Shown here: positions 1 to 5,599 of the stretch, in pieces | How positions within the stretch are numbered: position 1 is the first letter of the stretch | Layout of the letters: every line of letters starts with the position of its first letter | Source: Prolixibacteraceae bacterium | GTDB taxonomy: Bacteria > Bacteroidota > Bacteroidia > Bacteroidales > Prolixibacteraceae | Reading direction: 5' to 3' | Length of the DNA stretch: 7,369 nucleotides | Assembly (NCBI GenBank): GCA_017998095.1 | Contig: JAGODU010000192.1 | Span: forward strand, 1-7,369 | Translations under genes and position numbers: made by a program | Notes under the pieces: model-generated | Database searches by the model: none | Told to the model about the DNA's origin: nothing | The model's input: only the letters and a program-made list of their open reading frames with translations

Positions 1-1
1 A

Positions 2-241
2 TTTGTTCGCAAACCATTAACTGCCAAGTTCATTCAATATGATGGCAGTGATGAGATGCGTGATTGGCTTAATGCTGAATACGCAGGAGTATATGTTGAT
101 GGAGGATGCCTGTTCTTTAGTGATGCAGACGAGGCTTTCCCTGAAATATTAGAAGATGATTGGTTACATATAGCAGGAGGAATCATTATAGATGTGATAG
201 CCCCGCTAAAGTTCAAAGAAATGTATGAGGAGGTGAAATAA
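2..241 (+). CDS. Small phage protein, 5'-truncated by the window edge
   Basis: The reading frame is open from the first bases, so this is the C-terminal ~79 residues of a gene starting outside the window. The internal ATG at 56 is probably not the start, because the upstream residues look like real protein. The visible N-terminal part (KPLTAKFIQYDG, then a WL pair) resembles small phage proteins that begin with a KKPVVIEAIQFDG-like strand. In those proteins the C-terminus is a 'GDWII.. GEFYPC.. F...YE' segment; here DDWLHIAGG and then FKEMYEEV take that place. The function of that family is unknown to me. A copy of the CCCGCTAAAG word (202-211) encodes APLK just before the last helix. The stop codon TAA (239-241) overlaps the next gene's ATG by one base, indicating translational coupling. 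The family assignment is from memory of motifs, not a search. Confidence 0.7.
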   Translation, partial: FVRKPLTAKFIQYDGSDEMRDWLNAEYAGVYVDGGCLFFSDADEAFPEILEDDWLHIAGGIIIDVIAPLKFKEMYEEVK

Positions 242-657
242 TGTTTAATACAACTATTCATCATAAAGAATATATACCCTATACAAAAAATGTAGAGGTA
301 AATGAGCATAGAGCACCCACAGATGAAAGCATTAAACTATTTGACGAAATACAACAACGCACTATTAATAGGGTTGTCAATTCATTTGAAATAAAAGATA
401 ATACTATTAATGCAGTTGTTGTTTACTTTGTTCATTCTATACAGATAGACAAACTTGAGTTTGTTTGTAAGTTTTATTTTAATGGGAAAGGACATCAGTT
501 CAATGGAGAAATACTGAGACATGAATTAATAAATAGTAAATACGGCAGTAATGCAGTAGCCATAGAATTAGGGAAACGGTTATGTTATTTATTTGCTGAT
601 AATGTTTTAAAAGAAGTACCAGATCTACATAAATATTTAAATAGCAACTTATGGTAA
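241..657 (+). CDS. Conserved-looking phage hypothetical protein
   Basis: This encodes 138 residues with no signal peptide or membrane segment. The segment EHRAPTDESIKLFDEIQ (about residues 22-38) resembles a motif I associate with small hypothetical proteins of phages, followed by an alternating strand region (INAVVVYFVHSIQIDKLEFVCKFYFNG) that suggests a small alpha/beta fold. I cannot assign a function. The start is coupled to the upstream stop by a one-base overlap, and the gene ends seven bases inside the next one (ATG at 651), so it is part of the same transcript. It is one of the few genes here without a copy of the CCCGCYAAAG word. Confidence 0.8.
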   Translation: MFNTTIHHKEYIPYTKNVEVNEHRAPTDESIKLFDEIQQRTINRVVNSFEIKDNTINAVVVYFVHSIQIDKLEFVCKFYFNGKGHQFNGEILRHELINSKYGSNAVAIELGKRLCYLFADNVLKEVPDLHKYLNSNLW

Positions 658-1127
658 AACATTTCTATTTTGCACTATTTATGGTGCTTATTAGCAGTAC
701 TTTAGCGGGAAATACGTACCTACATCGTAATAACGCCACATATATTGTCCTGCAACCAGGTGACTTCGGCATAGGACTACGCTACGACAGACACTTCGGT
801 AATAACGGTGTTTATACTTCGCTTGCTAAAGGACGATACAGACTTCCCGATGGTGGTTATATCAATGACCATTACAAGGCATCGTTAGGCTATATGAGGC
901 AACTTCCGCTAAAGACTAATAAACCCGTACACGATTATGCTCTTATAGGTCTTACTTATCATACTTATGGAGCAAGACAATATGGAGAGGGTATAATCAA
1001 TGAGAAAGTCTTTAAACCTATTTCCTTTGAAGTAGGAGTAGGGGCGAACATTTTCCGTTTTAAGTACGGGATACGATTTGATATACTCAAACATGAGGGT
1101 TCTATTGATTTTGGATTTACGTTTTAA
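651..1127 (+). CDS. Exported, outer-membrane beta-barrel-like protein
   Basis: This encodes 158 residues. The N-terminus is a classical signal peptide: a basic start (MVKHF), a hydrophobic core (about residues 5-17) and a small-residue cleavage region near TLAGN (about 18-21). The mature part is rich in alternating aromatic and glycine strands (YIVLQPGDFGIGLRYD, YALIGLTYHTYG, FEVGVGANIFRFKYGIRFD) and ends in an aromatic residue (DFGFTF), as expected for a small outer-membrane barrel recognised by the BAM machinery. A phage barrel of this kind could block a receptor (superinfection exclusion) or be a captured host surface protein; neither can be proved here. A CTTTAGCGGG word (700-709) encodes the end of the signal peptide, and TCCGCTAAAG (905-914) lies in a probable extracellular loop. 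It overlaps the upstream gene by 7 bp and lies 10 bp before the next. Confidence 0.75.
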   Translation: MVKHFYFALFMVLISSTLAGNTYLHRNNATYIVLQPGDFGIGLRYDRHFGNNGVYTSLAKGRYRLPDGGYINDHYKASLGYMRQLPLKTNKPVHDYALIGLTYHTYGARQYGEGIINEKVFKPISFEVGVGANIFRFKYGIRFDILKHEGSIDFGFTF

Positions 1128-1137
1128 TTTATAAACT

Positions 1138-1524
1138 ATGAACTTACTTTTAGCACTATTTCTCATTGTATTTGAGGCAGTATATGAGGGTATTAAGGAT
1201 AAAACTTTGGCGGGTGTGGTAGAGTTTATCTACCGTGCAGTTCTTACCGTCATAGCGTTTATGTGGATGGGAGGGCTGATGGTGCTTGCCCCGCCAGAGT
1301 CATCCTTATTATACACATTAGGTGGCTATCTTCTTCTTAGATTTGCTATCTTTGATGCGATATACAACCTGATGAGTGGACTACCTGTATTTTTTATTGG
1401 CACTACAAAACTGTTTGACAAAGCATGGCGTTGGTTCTTTTCTAAGACGGGCATCCCTCATGAGCATTTCTTAGCCCTGCTAAAGTTCATATGCTTACTT
1501 ATTGGAATAACTTGGTTATTATAA
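1138..1524 (+). CDS. Multi-pass inner-membrane protein, function unknown
   Basis: This encodes 128 residues, very hydrophobic. A short hydrophobic/amphipathic N-terminus (residues 1-13) is followed by probable membrane helices at about 31-52, 56-77 and 109-127. A polar segment containing FDAIYN, IGTTKLFDKAWRWFF and the basic/aromatic loop lies between the last two. No enzyme motif is visible. Size and topology are compatible with a phage membrane accessory protein or a holin-like protein, but I have no positive evidence for lysis function and no endolysin is nearby. Two CCCGCYAAAG-type words (1205-1214 inverted, 1290-1299 direct) bracket the first helix, and a third (1476-1485) starts the last helix. 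It sits 10 bp after the barrel gene and 9 bp before the SSB gene, in the same run. Confidence 0.7.
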   Translation: MNLLLALFLIVFEAVYEGIKDKTLAGVVEFIYRAVLTVIAFMWMGGLMVLAPPESSLLYTLGGYLLLRFAIFDAIYNLMSGLPVFFIGTTKLFDKAWRWFFSKTGIPHEHFLALLKFICLLIGITWLL

Positions 1525-1533
1525 TTACATTTT

Positions 1534-1974
1534 ATGGCAGATACAAAAAATTATCACACACTTGATGGTACTCTTTATGCTAAAAATACAAGACAAGTAC
1601 AAGGAGTAAAAGACCCATCACAGACTTATGAGTTTAAATCAATAGTACTGGAAGTCAAAACAATAAAAAAAATTAAAACTAAAGAAGGTAGTTATATTGA
1701 TAAGACCTTTAGCGAGCTTCCTGAATTTGACTTAGGGTATGGCGTTGACTATGATCAGTTTAGTATAGGAGATGCCATAACAGTCAAGTTTGCAGTAGAA
1801 GGTAGAGAGTACAAGTCACGTGGAGGGGAAAAGAAGGTAATGACTAAGTTAAGAGCATTATTTGTATCTTTCACGGATATTACTAAAACCCCGCCAAAGA
1901 GCAAAGACGAAGAAATCTTTGTTGCTCCTAATCCTTTGATAGATGATTTACCTGAAGATGATTTACCATTTTGA
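1534..1974 (+). CDS. ssb: Single-stranded DNA-binding protein (OB fold)
   Basis: This encodes 146 residues. The C-terminus, DDLPEDDLPF, is the hallmark acidic tip by which bacterial and phage SSBs bind partner proteins (PriA, RecO, exonuclease I and others). It follows a flexible proline-rich linker (about residues 115-136). The first ~110 residues are rich in beta strands with basic and aromatic residues (YEFKSIVLEVKTIKKIKTKEG, DAITVKFAVEGREY, KLRALFVSFTD), consistent with an OB fold. The role would be coating of single-stranded DNA in phage replication or recombination. Sequence similarity to E. coli SSB is low, so the call rests mainly on the tail and strand pattern. CTTTAGCGAG (1707-1716) and CCCGCCAAAG (1890-1899) lie in it, the second in the linker (TPPKS). 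The next gene begins 3 bp after the stop. Confidence 0.75.
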   Translation: MADTKNYHTLDGTLYAKNTRQVQGVKDPSQTYEFKSIVLEVKTIKKIKTKEGSYIDKTFSELPEFDLGYGVDYDQFSIGDAITVKFAVEGREYKSRGGEKKVMTKLRALFVSFTDITKTPPKSKDEEIFVAPNPLIDDLPEDDLPF

Positions 1975-1977
1975 TCT

Positions 1978-2214
1978 ATGAAAGCAATACTTGAATTTGA
2001 CCTTGACGAACCTGATGACAGAATGGATCATCTAAGGTGCATTAAATCCACAAATATGGCTATTGTCTTATTTGAATTTACCTATAATACATTTAAGACC
2101 GCCTATGACTATCAGGATATTAATAAGGACACTGATATGGTGGAATATCTTAAACAGAGGTTCATAGACCTTATGGATGCAAATAATGTTAATATAGACG
2201 AACTAATATCGTGA
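1978..2214 (+). CDS. Small conserved phage protein (MKAxLEFxL type)
   Basis: This encodes 78 residues, starting MKAILEFDLDEPDDRMDHLRC. It resembles a widespread small phage protein that begins MKAxLEFNLPE, followed by a helical stretch around a CxxxxxMxxALxEF-like pattern, and ends with a helix-turn such as LMDANNVNIDEL. Those proteins often lie among replication and recombination genes and have no established function that I know of. It is acidic with no membrane segment. The gene lies 3 bp after the SSB stop. Its own TGA (2212-2214) overlaps the GTG start of the next gene in a GTGA arrangement, so translation of the two is probably coupled. Confidence 0.7.
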   Translation: MKAILEFDLDEPDDRMDHLRCIKSTNMAIVLFEFTYNTFKTAYDYQDINKDTDMVEYLKQRFIDLMDANNVNIDELIS

Positions 2215-2513
2215 AATACACTAACACCATAATAAACGGAGACTTCAATATAGATGCGGTATTATCTGATAAGGTAGGACTTAGGCAGGCATCCGTCCTA
2301 TTGGCTATTCCTGTGGCTTTTGCAGGTATCGTTATACTCTCAGGTATATTACCATTTGCTGTAATGGCAGATGGGGGACGTTATGCCCGCCTGAGATATT
2401 ATCAATACCTAAAAGCAAGACAGAAGGAGCAAGGTATTGACCGCCTGCTAAAGTCCTTTGAATTAACAAAATATCAGAAACATATTATTAAATCAACACT
2501 TATAAACATATGA
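2211..2513 (+). CDS. Small single-pass membrane protein, unknown
   Basis: This encodes 100 residues from a GTG start at 2211. The start is supported by the GTGA overlap with the upstream stop; the next ATG codons are far inside. The polar N-terminus is followed by a strongly hydrophobic stretch (about residues 28-52), then a basic helical tail (YARLRYYQYLKARQKEQGIDRLLKSF) likely in the cytoplasm. No domain is recognised. The stop overlaps the next ATG (ATGA at 2510-2513), and the partner is also a membrane protein, so the two may form one membrane complex; this is an inference. CCCGCCTGAG (2386-2395) and CCTGCTAAAG (2444-2453) both fall in the tail. Confidence 0.65.
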   Translation: MKYTNTIINGDFNIDAVLSDKVGLRQASVLLAIPVAFAGIVILSGILPFAVMADGGRYARLRYYQYLKARQKEQGIDRLLKSFELTKYQKHIIKSTLINI

Positions 2514-3034
2514 CACTAAACTTATTTCTTTGGCTCTTTACTTTAATCACTTTCGTATCTTACGTAACATATATTGTGGTAAAGTATGGAATGCAGAAGT
2601 CTATATCTGCAAGCTGGAACAACTTAGAGAACCCTGTAAAGAAGAGTCTTTATAGTTGGGCTATGGCGTGCGTAGCCCTGCCAATGGCTATCATATCAGA
2701 TAATGCTATGGGTATATGGGCGGGATTCTTTCTTGCTATTACCTTTGCAGCACCAACAGGGGGCAGTAGACTTAATCATTTCCTGCACTGCCTTGGTGCT
2801 AATGTAGGTATGCTATTAGGGACACTTCAACTTATCCTTGTTTTTGGAGGGATATTCAACTGGATACTTGTAGGACTGTGTTATATTACAGTAGTTACGA
2901 TGCTCGCCATAGCAAGCAAAAGTAAGATCACTGAATCGGGTAATGCAAGCAGGTTCCCAACATCTACCTCATGGATAGAGATAGCGGTGTTCATCACTGT
3001 CATGATAGGACTATTTTTTGAGAAAGTTGTGTGA
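2510..3034 (+). CDS. Multi-pass membrane protein, unknown
   Basis: This encodes 174 residues with about six hydrophobic segments: roughly 3-25, 48-64, 66-84, 95-113, 114-134 and 154-171. Short loops include a basic stretch near KKSLYS and a polar loop near SKSKITESGNASRFP. No transporter or enzyme motif is visible and I do not recognise the family. The start is fixed by the ATGA overlap with the upstream membrane gene. It ends the first tight gene run: the TGA at 3032-3034 is followed two bases later by an exact CCCGCTAAAG word (3037-3046) in the short gap before the next gene. Confidence 0.7.
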   Translation: MTLNLFLWLFTLITFVSYVTYIVVKYGMQKSISASWNNLENPVKKSLYSWAMACVALPMAIISDNAMGIWAGFFLAITFAAPTGGSRLNHFLHCLGANVGMLLGTLQLILVFGGIFNWILVGLCYITVVTMLAIASKSKITESGNASRFPTSTSWIEIAVFITVMIGLFFEKVV

Positions 3035-3036
3035 TG

Positions 3037-3046
3037 CCCGCTAAAG
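3037..3046 (+). repeat. Exact CCCGCTAAAG word in an intergenic gap
   Basis: This is a perfect copy of the dispersed word in the 33-bp gap between two genes, in the context GATGCCCGCTAAAGTTAT. It has no inverted partner in the gap, so it is not a terminator by itself. The flank GATGCCCGCT is shared with the copy at 4984. Confidence 0.8.
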
Positions 3047-3067
3047 TTATAAATTAAAACAGCAAAG

Positions 3068-3295
3068 ATGACAGCAGAAGAATTTTTAAAAGAAATACTT
3101 GACATGAAGCATATCCCTCTTTCATTAACTCTTTCATCTAAGAACTTAATATTCCTTTTGGAAGAATATCATAATTCCTTTAGCGGGCAACCCGAACATA
3201 CGGAACCCCCGCTTGAGTTAAGAATATGTACTACCTGTGGTAAAGAGTTTAAATCTAATATTAATAATCCTATTTGTCCGAGTTGTTATCTGTAA
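3068..3295 (+). CDS. Small zinc-ribbon protein
   Basis: This encodes 75 residues. The N-terminal ~35 residues form a probable amphipathic helical part (EEFLKEILDMKHI, LIFLLEEYHN). The C-terminus carries two CxxC pairs (Cys54/Cys57 and Cys70/Cys73) separated by 12 residues, a classic zinc-ribbon knuckle pair. Such small ribbons in phages usually bind nucleic acid or protein; the substrate here is unknown. The linker between the two parts (about residues 37-51, SFSGQ..PPLEL) is encoded exactly by an inverted pair of CCCGCYAAAG-type words (3178-3217), suggesting the linker was created or remodelled by that element. The gene starts 33 bp after the upstream membrane gene and its TAA ends 5 bp before the next ATG. 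Confidence 0.7.
   Translation: MTAEEFLKEILDMKHIPLSLTLSSKNLIFLLEEYHNSFSGQPEHTEPPLELRICTTCGKEFKSNINNPICPSCYL
3178..3217. repeat. Inverted pair of the dispersed word inside a gene (linker)
   Basis: CTTTAGCGGG (3178-3187) is followed 20 bp later by CCCGCTTGAG (3208-3217). GCGGG/CCCGC pair perfectly, with partial pairing outward, so the transcript could form a stem-loop. The enclosed bases are GC-rich compared with the flanks. The element lies precisely between the helical and zinc-ribbon parts of the host gene. Confidence 0.6.
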
Positions 3296-3300
3296 AGATA

Positions 3301-3828
3301 ATGAGTTGTAAAATTTATGAGCAAATGAAAATAACCACACTTGAAATGGAGGAATGCCTTGCAAGATACTTTTCATATAGACGTAATTTGGTTATTCCAA
3401 ATGTGTCTTGGGGCTTCAATATCCATGAATGCGATTTATTGGTTGTAACTAAATCCGGTTACTTAATCGAGGTCGAAATTAAGATAAGTAAATCAGATTT
3501 AAAAGCAGACATGAAAAAGGAGCACAATCACCACGATCATTATAACAGAGTTAAAGAATTATATTTTGCCATGCCGGAAAATCTTGCAGAAGATAAGGAA
3601 TGTATTGATTTAGTTCCTGAAAATGCGGGTATTATTTTAGTTAGTAAGTGGAAGCCTAACTGGCATAAGGACTTATTTGTACAGGCAAGAACTATCCGCA
3701 AATCAAAAGTCAATAAGGCAGCCGGCAAACTATATGATAATGAAAAGTATCAACTTGCAAGGCTCGGAACTATGCGTATATGGTCGCTAAAGAAGAAAAT
3801 AATAAAAATAACCAGCCATGAAAATTGA
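3301..3828 (+). CDS. MmcB-like PD-(D/E)XK nuclease
   Basis: This encodes 175 residues from the ATG at 3301, 5 bp after the previous stop. An upstream in-frame TTG at 3274 would overlap the zinc-ribbon gene and is less likely; the ATG at 3325 is another option. The core reads ECDLLVV (Asp45), a glycine turn, then IEVEIK (Glu57, Glu59, Lys61), the D...ExK signature of PD-(D/E)XK nucleases. After it come SKSDLKAD and a YFAMPENL strand, then a VPENAGIILV strand. This order (EVK-S--D---D, FYFAVP, P---GLI) matches MmcB-type DNA-repair nucleases. The protein probably cuts or binds DNA in phage repair, recombination or host-DNA breakdown; which of these is not visible. GTCGCTAAAG at 3783-3792 is a weak copy of the dispersed word. 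The 3' end overlaps a possible small ORF. Confidence 0.75.
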   Translation: MSCKIYEQMKITTLEMEECLARYFSYRRNLVIPNVSWGFNIHECDLLVVTKSGYLIEVEIKISKSDLKADMKKEHNHHDHYNRVKELYFAMPENLAEDKECIDLVPENAGIILVSKWKPNWHKDLFVQARTIRKSKVNKAAGKLYDNEKYQLARLGTMRIWSLKKKIIKITSHEN

Positions 3829-3901
3829 ACCACTACTTTTATTTGTAAAGATTTTGGCGGGTTTCTATACATATCGCCCGCTTATGTTCAAAAACTATTG
3901 A
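3818..3901 (+). CDS. Possible 27-residue hydrophobic peptide
   Basis: An ATG at 3818, overlapping the nuclease gene by 11 bp, opens a 27-codon frame ending in TGA at 3899-3901. It encodes a peptide with a hydrophobic first half (IEPLLLFVKILAGF) and a short basic end. The overlap and the 12-bp gap to the next ATG suit this compact operon, and otherwise the 85-bp space would be unusually long. It also contains an inverted pair of the dispersed word (3852-3861 and 3877-3886), read in the same frames (LAG and RPL) that predominate elsewhere in the window. It may equally be an untranslated spacer with a stem-loop. Confidence 0.35.
   Translation: MKIEPLLLFVKILAGFYTYRPLMFKNY
3852..3886. repeat. Inverted pair of the dispersed word between genes
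   Basis: TTTTGGCGGG (3852-3861) and CCCGCTTATG (3877-3886) are separated by 15 bp of AT-rich sequence. GCGGG pairs with CCCGC. It lies between the nuclease and Lar-like genes or inside the small ORF there. It lacks a following T-tract, so it is not a typical rho-independent terminator. Confidence 0.5.
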
Positions 3902-3913
3902 AAACTATACATT

Positions 3914-4162
3914 ATGAAAAATAAAACAGTAAAATTAAAAGATGCCGAGATAAGTCTATTACCCTGTCCTTTCTGCGGTAGTACCGATCTGTCCTTCAGT
4001 TATGACACAACATACGGTCAGGGAGATCGTAGATTTAATCATGCAAGGATTGTGTGTAATAATTGCACAGGAGCAAAAGGTGATGGATACGGCTATGGAG
4101 AACCCAATGATTACGACACAATGTCCCTACGGAGGAGTTGGAATCAAAGAACCGCCCGCTAA
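3914..4162 (+). CDS. Lar-family restriction-alleviation-like zinc protein
   Basis: This encodes 82 residues. LLPCPFCGSTDL (about residues 15-26) followed by a VCNNCTGAKGDGYG segment (Cys48/Cys51) gives two CxxC pairs, and the C-terminus ends in SWNQRTAR. This 'LPCPFCG ... C..C.A ... W N.R' layout is the signature of the Lar family (restriction alleviation) and related phage zinc proteins. Rac-prophage Lar lowers type I restriction by favouring modification. Many phage relatives are untested, so that role is only possible here. The TAA stop (4160-4162) lies inside an exact CCCGCTAAAG word (4155-4164). The gap to the next ATG is 11 bp. Confidence 0.75.
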   Translation: MKNKTVKLKDAEISLLPCPFCGSTDLSFSYDTTYGQGDRRFNHARIVCNNCTGAKGDGYGYGEPNDYDTMSLRRSWNQRTAR

Positions 4163-4164
4163 AG
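4155..4164 (+). repeat. Exact CCCGCTAAAG word supplying the Lar-like stop codon
   Basis: This is a perfect copy of the dispersed word. Its internal TAA is the stop codon of the Lar-like gene, and the word ends 9 bp before the ATG of the ASCH gene at 4174. Confidence 0.8.
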
Positions 4165-4173
4165 CACAAGACT

Positions 4174-4779
4174 ATGAAAGAAAGACCAATTTTATTCAGT
4201 ACAGAAATGGTGAGAGCCATTTTAGATGGACGGAAGAGCCAGACAAGAAGGATAATTAAGCCACAACCGGAAATAATTAAGAAAGTTCCCTATTACATAG
4301 AACTTGAACAGCATTGGGGCAAATTATCATTTACCTATTCTAATGGCGAATCAAGGTTGGTAAATCCCAAATATGATATTGGAGATGTACTTTGGGTAAG
4401 GGAAACATGGAGTCCTATTGAGTTTGAAGATGGAACGCATTTCAGATATAAGGCTTCATTTGTTGAGAATAACTGCTTAAACCCCAAATGGAGACCCTCA
4501 ATCTTTATGCCTAAAGAAGCATCCCGTATAAAACTCAAAGTAACCAATATCAGAGTTGAAAGATTGCAGGATATAACGGAAGAAGATGCGGTTGCGGAGG
4601 GAATTGAGCCATTGTCAGAATATGATCCTAAAAAATATGGTTGGAGATTTAAGGATTATTTGCACAACTCATCTTGTCTGCCAAAAGCATCTTATCAGAC
4701 ACTTTGGGAATCCATTAATGGCAAAGGTTCATGGGAAGTTAATCCTTGGGTCTGGGTAATTGAATTTGAGAAACTATAA
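4174..4779 (+). CDS. ASCH-domain phage protein
   Basis: This encodes 201 residues from the ATG at 4174. An in-frame TTG at 4138 lies inside the Lar-like gene and is not needed, because family members begin close to the ERPILFS strand seen here. Hallmarks are FSTEMVRAILDGRKSQTRR (residues 7-25, the conserved basic GRKTQTRR loop), then YDIGDVLWVRETW, a beta strand ASRIKLKVTNIRVERLQDIT, EEDAVAEGI, and a C-terminal WV.NPWVWVIEFE. ASCH domains are PUA-like beta barrels predicted to bind RNA or modified nucleotides. One member, YqfB, hydrolyses N4-acetylcytidine, but for this phage subgroup no activity is established to my knowledge. No copy of the dispersed word occurs in it. It is probably the last gene of its run: the next 76 bp hold palindromes and a promoter. 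Confidence 0.85.
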   Translation: MKERPILFSTEMVRAILDGRKSQTRRIIKPQPEIIKKVPYYIELEQHWGKLSFTYSNGESRLVNPKYDIGDVLWVRETWSPIEFEDGTHFRYKASFVENNCLNPKWRPSIFMPKEASRIKLKVTNIRVERLQDITEEDAVAEGIEPLSEYDPKKYGWRFKDYLHNSSCLPKASYQTLWESINGKGSWEVNPWVWVIEFEKL

Positions 4780-4797
4780 TGGTGTAATTTTCATTAG

Positions 4798-4827
4798 TTA
4801 CATGTAAGGGACAATATTTACATGTAA
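4798..4827. promoter_or_regulatory. Two identical 10-bp palindromes, likely operator pair
   Basis: TTACATGTAA occurs at 4798-4807 and again at 4818-4827, both perfect palindromes, start-to-start distance 20 bp (about two helical turns, same DNA face). They lie immediately upstream of the TACCTTTG promoter element at 4839-4846, and the second overlaps the position where a -33 element would be. This is the expected layout for a dimeric regulator binding cooperatively. The downstream gene encodes a helix-turn-helix and a winged-helix gene lies further on; either could be the regulator. Confidence 0.65.
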
Positions 4828-4838
4828 AATATATTTTT

Positions 4839-4846
4839 TACCTTTG
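4839..4846 (+). promoter_or_regulatory. Bacteroidota -7 promoter element (TACCTTTG)
   Basis: TACCTTTG matches the TAnnTTTG -7 consensus of the Bacteroidota primary sigma factor. No good TTTG -33 element is present at the usual distance; TTTA at 4817-4820 is the nearest, so the promoter may need an activator or be repressed at the palindromes. Transcription would begin around 4851-4854, only a few bases before the ATG at 4856. Confidence 0.6.
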
Positions 4847-4855
4847 TCTAAATTT

Positions 4856-5599
4856 ATGGAAATGAAAATAGACGAAGGTAAATGTATTTATGTATTGTTT
4901 AATTCTATTACCAAATACACCAAAATAGGCATTACGGATAATATAGAATCAAGGATAACATCATTGGAGAATGCTTGTGGATGCCCGCTTGAGTTAATAT
5001 ACAAAACTAAACACCTTATATGTGCCGAGATATATGAGTCTAATATTCATGCCACACTATCTGAATATCGCAAGAAGGGCGAATGGTTTGAACTACCATC
5101 ACCCAACCATGCTGTTGATATAGTTGAGGCGGCTATTAAAGAAGCAACAAGTGATGTTCTTGTGGAAAATTATAAAAAAGGATATTCAATATCCAGTATG
5201 GCTAAAGAATACCAAGTATCACGTCAGGCAATACTCGCCCGCCTTAAAAAATACGGAGTATATGACGCAAAAGGTCAAATATATGAAGTAACACCTAATG
5301 CCTGCAAAACAGCATTTATAACACAACTTGGTAAAAAAGACAATAAGGCACATCATATATCTACCGTAGATGAATCATCTGACGATACTATCTATCTTGA
5401 TGGCGAAGTACCCGATCTCCCGCTAAGAAATCTTAAAAGAATAGAACCCAATATCAACTCCAATGGAGAATGGTATCAGGTATCTATGTTTAAGGATGGT
5501 GAGTTCATTTACTCATATACCCGTGATATTAATAAGGCAAGGGCGTACATACAAGGAGTAAGAGCAGCCGAATATGCCGACACAACCAAACCCCGCTAA
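4856..5599 (+). CDS. T5orf172/MUG113-type GIY-YIG protein with HTH
   Basis: This encodes 247 residues from the ATG at 4856. A TTG at 4844 falls in the promoter element and the ATG at 4862 is an alternative. The N-terminal ~85 residues read IYVLFN..TKYTKIGIT, SRITSLENACGCPLELIYKT, then EIYESNIHATL and KKGEWFEL. This is the GIY-YIG-like order of the T5orf172/MUG113 families, with the catalytic-type Arg, Glu, His and GEWF residues present. Residues ~110-138 (GYSISSMAKEYQVSRQAILARLKKYGV) form a helix-turn-helix. The last ~100 residues are unassigned, with strand-rich WYQVSMFKDGEFIYSYT. The protein probably binds and cuts DNA, and may regulate its own palindrome-bearing promoter (inference). Dispersed words at 4984, 5238, 5419 and 5592 fall in it; the last contains the TAA stop. 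Confidence 0.75.
   Translation: MEMKIDEGKCIYVLFNSITKYTKIGITDNIESRITSLENACGCPLELIYKTKHLICAEIYESNIHATLSEYRKKGEWFELPSPNHAVDIVEAAIKEATSDVLVENYKKGYSISSMAKEYQVSRQAILARLKKYGVYDAKGQIYEVTPNACKTAFITQLGKKDNKAHHISTVDESSDDTIYLDGEVPDLPLRNLKRIEPNINSNGEWYQVSMFKDGEFIYSYTRDINKARAYIQGVRAAEYADTTKPR

Noticed and set aside
34..309. Open frame of 91 codons on the - strand
   Set aside because: It runs opposite to two well-supported + strand genes, has an unnatural Ser/Tyr/Ile-rich composition and no family resemblance.
909..1166. Open frame of 85 codons on the - strand
   Set aside because: It is antisense to the barrel-like gene, with no leader or promoter of its own.
2881..3105. Open frame of 74 codons on the - strand
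   Set aside because: It is antisense to the membrane and zinc-ribbon genes and contains no recognisable feature.
4002..4259. Alternative + strand frame of 85 codons
   Set aside because: It overlaps both the Lar-like and the ASCH genes, which have clear family motifs in other frames.
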